From: Aquanectria penicillioides
Taxonomy: Eukaryota; Ascomycota; Sordariomycetes; Hypocreales; Nectriaceae
Assembly (NCBI GenBank): GCA_003415625.1
Contig: PYIU01000003.1
Coordinates: forward strand, 3,348,001 to 3,412,000
Length of the DNA: 64,000 nucleotides
Direction of reading: 5' to 3'
A program made the position numbers and the translations under genes. Shown here piece after piece: positions 1 to 11,009 of the stretch; the stretch's first letter is position 1, and the number at the start of each line of letters is the position of its first letter. The notes below the pieces were generated by a model. It saw nothing but the letters and a program-made list of their open reading frames with translations. It was not told where the DNA came from and did not search any database.

Positions 1-545
1 GAGCAGCTGGCTCTTGAAGATTGGCCCACTCTTAAAGAGCTTCTGGACAACAAGACCCGTCTTGTTGTCTTCATGGGTATGTAAACACTTTACTTGCACC
101 CCTGGACTCTAATCCCAGCTGACCCGAACAAGATTACCACACAGATCAGACCAAAGTGGACTACATCATCAGCGAATTCGACTATTTCTGGGAAACGCCG
201 TACGGCGAAATTAACTCTAGCTTTCCAAATTGCAATGTTGACCGCCCGACAAACGGCGATACGACAAAGCTCATGGGCCTAATGAATCATATGTTGAACG
301 TCGACATTTTCGGTCTCACCGTCCCGGACCAGCTGTCAGCTTCCGATACAAACTCGGCAGAGTCTATCCAGAAACAGGTGGACCTCTGCGAATCACAGTG
401 GAGTAAGAAACCTAACATTGTGCTTGTAAGTCTCCCCGGTCTCGAACTACTTGGTGATGAGCGTCGCTAACTTAGCACGCGGCAGCTTGATTGGATCAAT
501 ATTGGCGACGCGATTAGCGTGCAGGCGTCTATAAACGGCTTATGA
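1..545 (+). CDS. PLC-like phosphodiesterase, 3' part only
   Basis: This is the C-terminal part of a fungal PLC-like (TIM-barrel) phosphodiesterase; the 5' part lies outside the window. My exons are 1-76, 133-425 and 486-545. Intron 77-132 starts GTATGT and ends AAG; intron 426-485 starts GTAAGT and ends CAG. Splicing gives the family pattern: WPTLKELLDNKTRLVVFMDY, then DQTKVDYIISEFDYFWETPY, an NCNVDRP motif, a MNHMLN segment, and PNIVLLDWINIGDAI near the end. These proteins resemble the X domain of phosphatidylinositol-specific phospholipase C and are usually secreted or surface proteins. Whether this one is active cannot be judged, because the catalytic histidines lie upstream. It converges on the next gene with under 90 bp between stop codons. 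Confidence 0.9.
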
Positions 546-631
546 AATGGTGTTTTCTTGGGTTGTTCATGGTGATTCTAAGTCATTGATATGTGCTAGT
601 TATGACCATGCAAACGACAATCCATCAATAA

Positions 632-1468
632 TTATGAACTCTCCTTGATAATTGTGTTCAATGTCTTCACATATTCAGAGACCTCCTTAAGCCCTGTCAA
701 TGTCAAGTCTCGCCGCCGCCCTTCTACCATGACCACTGGCACTGCATCTACATCTCTCCCGACAACCCGAATCTTGTCCTTGGTCTGCCTCTCCCCCTTC
801 TCATGGTTAGACACAATTGCCTTTGCTTCGTCTTCCGGGACTCCAGCCTCGACACATGCCGCGATGAGGGTGTCGTCATCCGCCGGGTGCCGTCCATCAG
901 CAAAATACAAGCGGAACAGGGCATTCACCAGACGGTTTGTTATATCCGCACCAGAAGATTCCTGTACAATTTGGATAATGCGATGAGCTGGAAAAGTGTT
1001 GCCCGTGGGACCTTTGAAACCTATTGGCGCACCGAGAGGTTCTGCGATGGAAGTCATATGCGCCTGGAAGAGCAACTGCGCTTCGGGCTTGTCGTTGTGC
1101 TTGTGGTGAAGGTTCCACTCGGAGCGATCTGGGACAGTGGCTGGAAAGTTGGGAGCGCTTTGATAGGGATCAAAGTGAAGGGTAAAGTTGACAGATGGAG
1201 ATTGAACCTCAGAGAGGGCTTGATCGAGCCTGAATGCGACCTAGGTGAGCAGAAAGTTGTGGGAAGGGAAACGATGACCTGCTACCTTTTCTTTGCTAGA
1301 TATGTCCTAGGACCACTTAGCATTGATTACAGAGAGTGATGTTGCCAGATATCAAGATGGGGGTATTCTCGACAATTGTGTTGCGGCATTGAGAATGATG
1401 CTGCGGGGGGGAAGGACTAACCAAGGACAAGTCGTGTCCAGAGTAAATGTGACCTGTGATTCATACAT
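632..1468 (-). CDS. DsbA-like thioredoxin-fold protein (FrnE/HCCA isomerase type)
   Basis: This is a 221-residue DSBA-family protein, the usual length for the FrnE-like branch. Exons on the minus strand are 1468-1422, 1306-1286 and 1229-632. The 21-nt middle exon joins CP-W to TYLAKKRLDQAL. The total of 666 nt is in frame and no other splice choice I tried restores the motif. The N-terminus reads FTLDTTCPWTYLAKKRLDQA. The active-site position is CPWT, not CXXC, so the second cysteine is missing, as in many FrnE-like and glutathione-transferase-kappa-like members. A dithiol oxidase role is therefore unlikely. The later segment with NRLVNALFRLYFADGRHPAD matches the helical insert and the VPVVMVEGRR stretch the cis-proline region. 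Substrate is unknown. It lies downstream of the Nop13-like gene on the same strand. Confidence 0.85.
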
Positions 1469-1832
1469 CGTGGAGATTGGCCAACGGGCTTAGTTAGCTG
1501 CGAGGTGAACCAAAGAACGTGAATCACTGAGCGTTTGACCACAATCCTGAAGTTTCTGGCAAGAGCGAAAGGGAAGTGATATATATCTACGCCACTCTCT
1601 GATCCTTCCTGGGGGTGCGGGGGAAATCATGAACGGCCCCGCTGTAGCTCCGGCCGGCCGGAATGGTGCCTCACGGAGCTAAATACATAAACACCCCGAT
1701 TGTGACCAATAGCAGGAGACTGGTCGACTTGCGCCGGATTAATGATCAAGTCCGTCGCACAACGGATTTGCGATGCAGGTGATGTCTGGGGTATCTCAAA
1801 CGTGAATTCTTTTCTTGAACCTGGCAAACTAC
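1469..1832. other. Intergenic: promoter of the DsbA-like gene and 3' end of the Nop13-like gene
   Basis: About 360 bp between two minus-strand genes. I see no coding exon or repeat here. It should hold the 3' untranslated region and terminator of the Nop13-like gene and the promoter of the DsbA-like gene. Confidence 0.5.
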
Positions 1833-3107
1833 CTAATCAAACGTCATCTTGGAACCAGTGTGCTTGACAACGGCGCCCGTCAACCGCGCCACTGAAATGT
1901 CGGATGACTCCTTCAGAGGCTTCGCGGCATCTCCTCCCGAGTTTCCGGCACCTCCATCAGCCCTGCGAGGTGGCGGTCGATTTCGTGGGTTGTCCTTGCC
2001 GCCGTCGGGGTTCTTCCTGTCCTTGCCGAATCGTTTCTTGTACCGCACCTGGTCGTCCTCTGCCAGCTCAATCTTGAGCTCGCGGCCGAGCATACGATTG
2101 ACCCACCACTTGCGCATCTTGAACTGCTTCTGGTGAGGCTCCTCGTCCTTGTCTTCATCGTCGTCCTGCTTGAAGTCCTGCTCCGTCTCCACCTCTTCCT
2201 TCACCTTGATAAAACCCTTGACAGCCCAGGCGGCGGCGTCGGGCTCCTTAAACTTGACCCAGCCGAAACCCTTGCACTTGCCAGTGTCTTCGAATGTGGC
2301 AACCTTGACCCACTCAATTTCACCACACTTTTCAAAATTTCTGTGTAGATCATCCTCAGTCGTCTTGAAGCTCATGTTGCCCACAAAGATCTTGCGGCTT
2401 GCGTTGGGGTCCGTCGTTTGCTGTGCTCCCTTGCCCTCAGCCTTGCCCTCGCCTGCAGCACCAGCCTCAGCCGGTTCAGGTTCCTTCTTTGGGCGACCCT
2501 CGAAGGATTTGGCATCCTTGATAAGAAGCTTACGGCCGCCGAGCTCCGTCTCAGAGAGCGCGATGGCGGCGACCTTGGGGCCGATATCTGTGAAATCGAC
2601 GTAGGCAAATCCCTTGTTGGTTGGCTTAGCGCTCTTGTCTCGACCGGGCTCCTTGTTCGTAGGCAGCTTGACTCGGGTCATCATCTCATCGGAGATGACC
2701 TCACCAGAGTTATCCACCAGCCATTTGCGTAGTTCTGTGGGCGTGACGAAGAAGGGCAAGTTGCCAATCCAGACACCGTGCTCGGAGCGAGCATTCTCCT
2801 TCTTCTCGGGTTGCTCCTCCAGATCCTTTCCATCATCGCTGCCCTGTTTAGCGGTAAGGCTCTTGCCCTTCTTCAAGGCACGGCGGGCACGTTTTGAAGG
2901 GGGCTCAGGGAGGTTAACGTCGACTTCGATCTCTTCAAGGTCGGCCTTGCGTTTGGTGGACGCGGCCTGGGCCGGGGCGGCATCGTCGGATTGTTCAGGC
3001 TCGGCGGGGGTCTCGACATTCTCAGCCTGTTGATTGTTTTCGACCTGCTCAGACTCGGGCTTTGAAGCCCTCCTGGACTTCTTCTCCTTCTTTTCTTTTG
3101 TGGCCAT
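1833..3107 (-). CDS. nop13: Nucleolar RNA-binding protein, two RRMs (Nop13-like)
   Basis: A single-exon gene for 424 residues. The N-terminal 105 residues are highly charged, with Lys/Arg clusters suited to nuclear or nucleolar import. RRM1 runs about 111-205, starting GVWIGNLPF and containing NKGFAYVDF. RRM2 starts near 239 with KIFVGNMSF and carries KGFGWVKF near 279-286. An acidic stretch (about 303-325, QDDDEDKDEE) interrupts the end of RRM2 before WWVNRMLGRELKIELAEDD. The tail is rich in Lys, Arg, Gly and Pro. Two unlike RRMs with GVW(I/V)GNL opening the first match yeast Nop13 and its filamentous homologues, nucleolar proteins found with pre-ribosomes. Nop12 is the main alternative. The stop at 1833 is followed by no obvious extra exon. 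Confidence 0.85.
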   Translation of the reverse strand: MATKEKKEKKSRRASKPESEQVENNQQAENVETPAEPEQSDDAAPAQAASTKRKADLEEIEVDVNLPEPPSKRARRALKKGKSLTAKQGSDDGKDLEEQPEKKENARSEHGVWIGNLPFFVTPTELRKWLVDNSGEVISDEMMTRVKLPTNKEPGRDKSAKPTNKGFAYVDFTDIGPKVAAIALSETELGGRKLLIKDAKSFEGRPKKEPEPAEAGAAGEGKAEGKGAQQTTDPNASRKIFVGNMSFKTTEDDLHRNFEKCGEIEWVKVATFEDTGKCKGFGWVKFKEPDAAAWAVKGFIKVKEEVETEQDFKQDDDEDKDEEPHQKQFKMRKWWVNRMLGRELKIELAEDDQVRYKKRFGKDRKNPDGGKDNPRNRPPPRRADGGAGNSGGDAAKPLKESSDISVARLTGAVVKHTGSKMTFD

Positions 3108-3214
3108 TGTCTCTATCCTGAGAATATGGATCCAAGGTTAATAAGTCCACCAAAGATTGTCGCCAGTTCAATTGCGACCAGAAATTTTTTGCCAGAGACT
3201 AGATGATAAGCACC

Positions 3215-3248
3215 GATAAGAGATAAGAGATAAGAGATAAGAGATAAG
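3215..3248. repeat. AGATAAG heptamer tandem repeat, about 5 copies
   Basis: The unit AGATAAG is repeated head to tail about 110 bp upstream of the Nop13-like start codon. Each unit contains GATAA, so the array offers several close copies of the core GATA-factor site. That may be incidental to a microsatellite. Confidence 0.9.
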
Positions 3249-3890
3249 CAGCGGGAAGTGTGGGGCTGATTCTGGACCCTAGCATTGGGTGGGACCCGCG
3301 GGGGCTTCAACGGCAACGACTGGATCCGATCTTTCTGGACCAACCTCCCGGAATCAGGGATTGCACGAGTAATTTGCATGAATCTCGACGAGGACAGGGC
3401 TTCCACCTGAGATCCGTTTTACTTTGTTTCGAACTTATCGCAAGCTGCGAAGTTTTTAGGTGTGAAAGGTGTGTCACCACTCAAATACATTGATTTTCGC
3501 ATGGAGGCGCGTAAGGTGACACAGGATCTGTCTCTTGCGTTGGCGTCCTCCGATCGCTACCTTGGCACTCGGAATAGGAAGATCTCGGAGAATTTGGCAA
3601 ACCGGTAAAGCTACAACCCCTGAGGTTAACATGGAGAAACCGACATCATACAGACCAGCTCTTGCATGATAGAAAATCATAGAATTTTGTTGTCACTTTG
3701 TTAGTGGCAAAGGTTCACGCCCTGGGGAGGTTGGTGCGTTGGCGGCGGGGGCGGAAATGAAAGTAGCAAGCTTGGCCGAAAAGATTGGCGCCGCAGCATG
3801 TAAGGGGACAGCATCTATCGGCCAAGAGAGCTGCAACACGGCTCACAGGAGCTCCGGAACGATGGAGCCCAAGAGGCGGTGTCTCAATTG

Positions 3891-3914
3891 AGGAGGAGGA
3901 GGAGGAGGAGGAGG
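3891..3914. repeat. GAG trinucleotide microsatellite
   Basis: Eight GAG units in an otherwise featureless intergenic stretch. Confidence 0.9.
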
Positions 3915-6070
3915 TAACTTTCGTTTCTTTTTCCAACCCTTTTTGCCGCGTGCATTTTTGTTGGCGCCCACCATTGACTGCATCGTCCCGCACCAGTTGT
4001 GTCCTTTTTGTGGAGGTGCAGACACATGCCCAACCAGGGGGCATGTGGATGCCACAACATATATCGAATGCCACCTACTACCGGTAGTGTGCAGTTGATG
4101 ATGAGAAATACCCCACCATGAGTCCTCTCATAAATTCCGGGTGCGCTGCGAAAGGAAAACGAGGGTCTGGGCTGTAGAGCGACTGAGTTCGGCTGCATCG
4201 CAGCACAAATTCTGAAAGGAAAACCATGAAGTCAAAAAAAGGCGACTGGCATGCCCAGAGTGTTGAGGAACGGGAGTTTGCGAGCTTGTCTGGGAGTTTG
4301 GTACAGGAGGGGTTACTAGTCTCGCCCAAAAGGACGGATGACCAGAAGATGGATGTCTAGGATTGGCTCAAGCCATGGCAAGAGGTCGGTAGCTTGGTTT
4401 GAGGAGGGCATCAGATGTTGCGCCACATTCGAAGACACGGACAGAAAGGAACGAGCAAGACATGCAGACTAACAAACGTTCGATTGGGGTGCCTGCCCAC
4501 AAACGGTAGACAGGCACCGATTTGATCGCATTCCACCATCACCTGGGCCAAAATCAAAGGGTGCCCTTTTGAGCAATAGCTGGACCCTTGGATGATGGCT
4601 TCTGGCTCGTGCTGGCTGTTGTACCTATATAGCCACGAGCGAGGAACCGGCCCGGGCGCGGGGTGCCACGGAGGGACCATGGAGGAACGAAGGCGCCGTC
4701 CGCAGCCGTGGCCGACCGGCCAGACCGAGACGAGCCGGGCAACCAAGGACACACCAAAAGCGGTAAGTTAAGTTGACGACTGGGTTGTGAAGTGACTCGG
4801 ATTCAGTCGCCTTGCGTCAGCCGCGTAGAGAATGGCTCTGAGGACCGAGAAATACCTGTTCAGCCCTCGTGCATTCGGCACGCAGGGCAGCATTGACGCA
4901 AAGGTGCTTGCGTGGAGTTGAATTGATGACAACCCGGAGGGATAATTGCGCGGCAGATAGTCACACAACGCATTTCCAAGTCGGGAGCAGAGGGGCAAGA
5001 TGACGCCTCCAGAATGGCAGTGGATGGCAAAAAGGCAACAACCGAGCTGAGATGCCCCACTGCTATGCCACCTGGGGACCCACCCTTTGGCTCGTAGCCC
5101 GGAGCGGGCAGCAGCTCATAGGCAAACCCACTGCTGCACTCTGCTTCACGCTGTAGCGTCAACGCCATGGCGCTCCCCACCAGCCACCACCACTCACCAT
5201 CATGCACCATCACATCCCCGCTAGCTGGCGCCCGAGGAGCCGGCATCACGTGCGCCTAGTGGGCTCCAGGCGGTCCAGGGTCACCTCAAGGTGTGGCCCG
5301 GATGGCCTAGACATATGGTAGCCTCCAGCGAATCATCAGCCCCGTGAAGGCTGCAACAGCAGCGACCAACGCAGCGCAGCACAGGCCCAGCAGTGGCCCA
5401 GCAGTGGCCCAGTGCTCGCAAAAGTTACAATCACTTGGCTCCGCTCTGCACATTTGCCTCTGTGTTTCTGCCTTCTGCCACCCGTCTCACTTTGTTCTCT
5501 TTTCGTCTGCCGCGGACCTGAAGGGCAAATAAAAAGAAACAAGGCGATACCCAATCCATTTTCTTCTTTCCTTCCTCGTCCTCCCCCTCGGCATCCAGTT
5601 AAAAGGCACCTCGTTCTCCTGCTCTTCACTACTGACTCCGCGCTTGCTGGCTGGCTGGCTCGCTGCGACCCTATGACCTACCAGGTACCGACGCTACGCT
5701 ACCCATAACAACGCAATCTTTTTTTTTTTGGCCCTGGCCCGGCAGCGTTTCGCCTGGGCACCCATGCCGCCGGTGTTGACCGCTCTCGACTGAGATTCCC
5801 GCACCTGCAGTCCTTCCCCGACCTCCCTTCTCCTCCTCCACACTTCCAGGTTTGCACCACCTGGGGCATCTATTGACGCTCTCTGCATCCTCTCGTCGAT
5901 GCTCGACTGCTTCATCACCATCCTGCCACCACCCGCGAACAATCCCGTCTGAATTTTCCGGCCATCGGTCGTCGCTCTTCCCTACCGGATTCATTATCCC
6001 TCACCAACTGTTGTCGCCGCTGCCGCTCGGTCTGAACGCTGCTTAGTGGTGAATTACCTCCGCTTCCACC

Positions 6071-7104
6071 ATGAACGTTCTGCTCTCGCCACAACCACCG
6101 GTTTTCCCTCATCAGCACGAAAACCCTCGTCTCTCTCCCCAGCGAACATGTAAGTATTTTTTCCGGCTCTAGTTTTTCGTCTTTCCTTCTCGCCGTCCGG
6201 TCTCCCATTCCCCAATCTCCCGATTTATCCCCACAGTCCACCTCCTTGTCCCTGCTGCTCACACACACGATCAGTATCACCCTTCCATAACATGGCTACA
6301 CGCAAACGAAAAGCCGACGAGGATGGCGACGAGGCCATGTCCCCTCAAAGCTCTCCAGCCATCTCCGCCCGACCTCTGGCCCGACCATCCAAAAAGGTCC
6401 GATCGAACGAACTCATCGGTCGACCCCTCTCCCTCCCCCGACTCCTCGAAACCCTCGACACCGACCAGCTCCGTACCGTCCTCGAACGGATATGCGAGCG
6501 TCACCCAGACATCGGCCACGAAGTTGTCTCTGGCGCCCCTCGCCCGACCGTCTCCTCTGCCCTGGATGTTTTGAGTGGTTATCTGGCAAAGCTCAAGGAC
6601 GCTGCTCCCTACGGCGAGTCGAGCGCCGAGTACACTTATTACCGTGTCAAGGATGCCCTTGTTGCTCTGATTGATGCCCTTTTCGACTTCACTCCCCAGT
6701 TCCTTCCTCCCATCGAGTCCCAACCCACCAAGTCGCTCCAGTTCCTCGACGGTGCCACCGAACTTATCCATAAGCTCCCTGACTGGGAACCTCAGGCATA
6801 TCGCCACCACAAAGAAAACGCCTACGAAGAAATCTCCAAGGCTTGGGCCCTGGTCATCAACGAAAGTGCTAAGCGGGCTGGCGGATTCAACCTTCACTCT
6901 GGAGGATGGGATCAGACTCTCTCTCGACATAACGAGCAATCAGGTGGGCGCTTGGGTAGCGCAATGAATGCGATGGCTAACAACGTCGGTTGGATGGGAC
7001 CTAACGGCAATGGGGCCGGTTCTAACGCTGCAGACTCTAACTCCATCTTGAACCAGCTAATGTCTGGAACATATGGGGCTCCTGTCAGAGTTGGACCTTG
7101 GTAA
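6071..7104 (+). CDS. sts1: Tethering factor for nuclear proteasome Sts1/Cut8
   Basis: Sts1/Cut8 anchors the 26S proteasome at the nuclear envelope and nucleus. I model two exons, 6071-6149 and 6275-7104, giving 302 residues. The intron (6150-6274) begins GTAAGT and ends TCAG. The first exon gives MNVLLSPQPPVFPHQHENP, joined as LSPQRTLSPFHN to the second-exon methionine at 6292 (MATRKRKADED). This upstream exon fits the N-terminus I recall for other filamentous Sts1 proteins, so I prefer it to a start at 6292. The body has the Cut8 layout: a basic import segment, RPLSLPRLLETLDTDQLRTV, a helical core with YYRVKDALVALIDALFDFTPQF, and a Gly/Asn-rich tail. An unspliced message would meet a stop straight after an ATG at 6148. 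Confidence 0.88.
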
Positions 7105-8662
7105 ATCGATCTCCCAAGAGAAACACAATTGCATAACATCGGCGCTCCGGACGAGTCATCACTGCACATATCACGACGGCATCGGTATGACGACTTTCAT
7201 TTGGCATCAAGGGCTGGCATAGACTTTCTCAGGCACCTCATTTCATCTCACGGCGGGGTTGGACGGCGTTTTGTCTGCATTTTCTGATATCCCTTTTCTG
7301 CAATTCATGAGTAGCAGGGATTAGTAATGTATCTGGATTTCTATCTTTCGTATTCGAGATGTGGGCAGACCACACGGTTCATGTATGTAGAAACCTTTTT
7401 TTTCCGTCATCTGCCTTGGTTCTTCTGTTCAAGGGGGTGAGTGCAATCACGAAGTGGTTCTATCGGTATTTTTCAATGGCTCTATTCAATGTGACAAATT
7501 CCTTGTTCCCGCCAGTAAAATGCGACATTTAGTCCTCATCCCAGAGGTAATTTCCCTACGTGTATGTTCTTTCAGCTCTCCCCACAGGTTGATTCCAAAC
7601 TAAATCCAAGTGGATTCTGTTGTTCCTTCATCTCCCGGGAGCAAGGACGGGGCTCAATTTAGGAACGACAAGACAGCAGGTGATTGATCGGGCTTGGTGC
7701 CCGTGCCTCCCTAGTCCCTGTTCTTCCACGGCAATCTGATAACATCTCTGTTATTCTTGAGGTCAGCCATGTCTATGTATTGATCTGCACTAAAATCGTG
7801 CCTGCGCGCTTGGTCTCGAACGTCATAATATCTGAGAAACGCCTGTCGTCCGGTCTGCTTGTTCTCAAACCTGCCCAGAACGGCGGTTCCTTATGCCATA
7901 TAGAATAGAGTTACTTGAAGCTAATAAGTGCTCAGGGCCAAGATATGGGTACCGAAAATCATGACTATGCTCCAATTTGCGGGAGAAGTTATCAAATAGT
8001 GGAGATCATCTCAATCTTTCCATATCAAAGGCACCCAACCCAAATTCGAGCGGCGATGCAAGTTGCGTGAGACTCCATGTCTTGGGTTCTGATTGTGCAG
8101 TGACCCCTCAAACGGCGGCGACTCAACGAAATCAGCACACACAGAGTTTCTGGCTGAGAGCAATTCACCCAACGGCAATTCAGCATGTAAGAGTTGGGAG
8201 ACCGTGGCTTGTTTTATGTCTCCGACAGCATGCTGGGCTTTCCCAAGCCTCGATCAATCAACGCCTTACACGCCACTTGACTCAATTCGTCACATAGCTT
8301 CTGTTGAGCTTAGACCATCCCGCAGGTCGTCCACGAATACGAAGGCACCTGATGACGCAATGTCTTTGTGACACTAGGCTTCTATGAATCAGTCGGTATA
8401 AACTAATAGCTTTGTAATCGCTGTCCTCGTGGGTCTCGAGTTGAACGGTCATCATTATATCTTACTGACCTGAGCAAAAGCGACTGGTGTAAGTCACCCT
8501 GTAAATAAGTGGAGCAAACGGCGGGACCTCCCGGCAGGGGCCATGGACTGGGCCATGTTACATGTACCCAATCGCGGAAATGTGGATCCCGATTTCAAAT
8601 CATGAAATAAGTCACGTGCTCTCCCGTCATGTTAGGCAAGACGCGCAAATGCCGAGCCGTGA

Positions 8663-8668
8663 ACGCGT
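8663..8668. promoter_or_regulatory. ACGCGT (MluI cell-cycle box) upstream of rad52
   Basis: A perfect palindromic ACGCGT lies about 160 bp before the rad52 start, with a half-match ACGCGC at 8641-8646. In yeasts this is the binding site of MBF, which drives G1/S expression of replication and repair genes. Use here is inferred from motif and position only. Confidence 0.45.
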
Positions 8669-8781
8669 CCAGTACTCACAACCCCCAACCTAGCTGCCAT
8701 CGTCACAGCGACACTGCTCTCTACTATCGGACGACGGCCCAAGCACCTCGCCCAAGGAGTCCCATCAGCATCGGGCTGCTC

Positions 8782-8787
8782 TATAAA
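8782..8787 (+). promoter_or_regulatory. TATA-like box of rad52
   Basis: TATAAA lies 39 bp before the ATG at 8826. If it is used, the leader is very short. Confidence 0.35.
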
Positions 8788-8825
8788 TGACGACATAGAC
8801 GGGGCGGAATAATTCTTCGTTCGCC

Positions 8826-10493
8826 ATGCCTGCGTATGTTTCGCGTCTTACTGTCCACCTACATGGTTCACCCTACTGATGATATTCACAGCCCAGGCGA
8901 TCAACACACCAAAGTGACCAATCCTTTCGAGGAACCCAAGCAACGAGTTTCAGAATGGACAGCCAAGGAGATTGCCACCATCTCATCCAGGCTCGACAAG
9001 CAACTAGGTCCTGAATACATCTCGGCGCGATCGGGTCCAGGCGGTTCCAAGGTGCATTATCTCACCGCTGAGAAATGCATCTCGCTTGCGAACGAGGTGT
9101 TTGGTTTCAACGGGTGGTCGTCTTCTATCCAAAACATTCAAGTTGATTTTGCCGACGAAAATCCCCAGACTCGACGTGTCAGCATCGGTCTATCGGTTAT
9201 CGTTCGTATTACTCTCCGAGACGGGACTTTCCACGAGGATATCGGATATGGGTCGATAGACAATGCGCCCGGGAAAGCTATGGCCTTTGAGAAGGCGAAG
9301 AAAGAAGGAACTACCGATGGATTGAAACGAGCACTGAGAAACTTTGGTAACGTGCTGGGTAACTGCATATATGACAAAGACTACGTCAAGCAAGTCACCA
9401 AGATGAAGGCTGAGCCTGTCAGGAAGTTTGACCAAGGCAATCTCCATCGCCACTCTGACTATGCTCGGCGGGATGCTGGCAAAGGAGAACCAGCCGCAAC
9501 AAAGGCGGTGATAGTCGCGGCACCAAAGACGACGGCAGCAGTGGTCAAGGCGGAGCCAGCTCCCGCTATCACTGACTCGTTCGAGGACTTTCTCGGAGGT
9601 ATGCTGTCATCTGATGGATTTGAAGAACTCGAGGCTGAATGTTTGTAGAGCTTGACGAGGCCGACTTCTGTGTCCCAGAAGACGGCCACCCTGACGAAGT
9701 TATGTTTTCTACGTCCATCATTGGGCAAGCTCCCAGTGAGAAAAACAACATGAACGCCTCCCGGCCGCAGGGACAGCAACCCGCTCAGCAGCCCAGCAGG
9801 TCCTTCTCTGGAGGAGCCCCAAATCGCCCTCCCCAAACGCCCAACCAAGCCCAGCCCCGACCTGGCCCTTCTAATGCTGGCCAGCAAGGTCCACAGAGTC
9901 GGCCTCAACCGGCTGCTATGCCTCGAACAACAACTCCAGACCCTCAAAATGAAAACATCCCCAAGACTGTAGGCTTCTTCTCTGCTAAGGCCGTCAATCA
10001 ACTTCCCGAATCCAGTATCCAAGGCTCGACTTATTCTCGTATCTCGATACCTCACGGGCAACAAGCTTTCAACCCAAAAGCCGAGAGCCCTTCCATCAGA
10101 AAAACCCCTGGAATTGACCACAACTCTTCTAAGCCTGTCTCGAGGAGCGGTCAACATGTTGCGCCGGCTAGCAGCCAGACTTCTGCGGCGCCACAGAATA
10201 ATGCTAGCAGCTTCACCCCCGTGCGCCCATCATTTCCCAACTCCCAAAGCGCACGAGGCAACATGGTGAACCCTTCATTGGACCACGCTCGCCGGATAGG
10301 CGCTCCGGGAGGCCCCGGCAGCCCCCTCGCAAATAGGGGATCGTACCGGCCACCTACGATGAAGCGACCCCCGCCTGGAGATGCAAACACAGGGAGGCCC
10401 CCTTTGGCTGATCTCCCTGCGAACGGAAGCGGGGCTGCCACTGGCGCAACGGCCACCAATGCGATGGACGCGAAGAGACAAAAGACAACATAG
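8826..10493 (+). CDS. rad52: DNA repair and recombination protein Rad52
   Basis: Rad52 anneals single strands and loads Rad51 in homologous recombination. Exons are 8826-8833, 8892-9598 and 9649-10493 (519 residues). The first exon codes only MP plus two bases of an Ala codon; intron 8834-8891 starts GTATGT. Intron 9599-9648 starts GTATGC, ends GTAG and removes a stop. The N-terminal half holds the conserved Rad52/22 annealing domain: LDKQLGPEYISARSG, KVHYLTAEKCISLANEVFGF, NGWSSSIQ, DGTFHEDIGYG, and KKEGTTDGLKRALRNFGNVL ending in NCIYDKDYV. The C-terminal half is disordered and rich in Pro, Gln and Ser, where RPA and Rad51 contacts lie in other Rad52 proteins. Its 3' end faces that of the TPR gene. 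Confidence 0.95.
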
Positions 10494-11009
10494 TTTATGA
10501 ATTGGGAACTGGGATAACACTCGGATGACATGGGACGGCGGAGCACGGCGTAAGAAATATTGAGCGGTTTGGGTTGCATTCTATTAGGAGCTCAGGTCTG
10601 GGTCTCATTTTGTTAATGATTAGGGATACTGCGACGGAACTTGTTTTGAGCCCGTTGCTCACAGCAGGTAGTTTCAAACCAGGTACATGATGCAGGCATC
10701 CGGTGCATGTGAAGGAATCCGATCGAGTCAAGCCTCAAAGTAATGCGATGCAATGCTTGTCTTACCTTTGAATTTTCGTTCTATCTAGTTGGTACACAAG
10801 AGTTGATCCTTATAAGATAGGTAGCAGAGATACCCCGGCAACTGAATCCCGGCCGTGGATCCTTTTAGGAGGGTTCAATATCAAGAGTTTTTACATAACG
10901 TCCTCCCAGGGAGGGGAGTTGACCTCCAAACATAACATCGGTAAGGTACACTAGCCTGACAACTCCGAGATATGAGCCGCATAGCACAACATTACGGCGA
11001 GGAGCCGAA
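10494..11009. other. Convergent 3' regions of rad52 and the TPR gene
   Basis: About 500 bp between two stop codons on opposite strands. It should hold both 3' untranslated regions and terminators; nothing else is visible. Confidence 0.6.

Larger units (their letters stand above)
3108..6070. other. Intergenic: divergent promoters of nop13-like and sts1 genes
   Basis: About 3 kb between divergent genes, with no open frame that resembles a known protein. It contains a heptamer repeat (3215-3248), a GAG run (3891-3914) and repeated GGCCCAGCAGT units near 5387-5412. The last 700 bp before 6071 are strongly pyrimidine-rich, as expected for a long sts1 leader. Confidence 0.6.
7105..8825. other. Intergenic between sts1 and rad52
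   Basis: About 1.7 kb. The first several hundred bases are T-rich and look like the 3' untranslated region of sts1. No open frame in the middle is convincing (the 7684-7908 frame has no recognisable pattern). The last 200 bp hold candidate promoter elements of rad52, listed separately. Confidence 0.6.
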
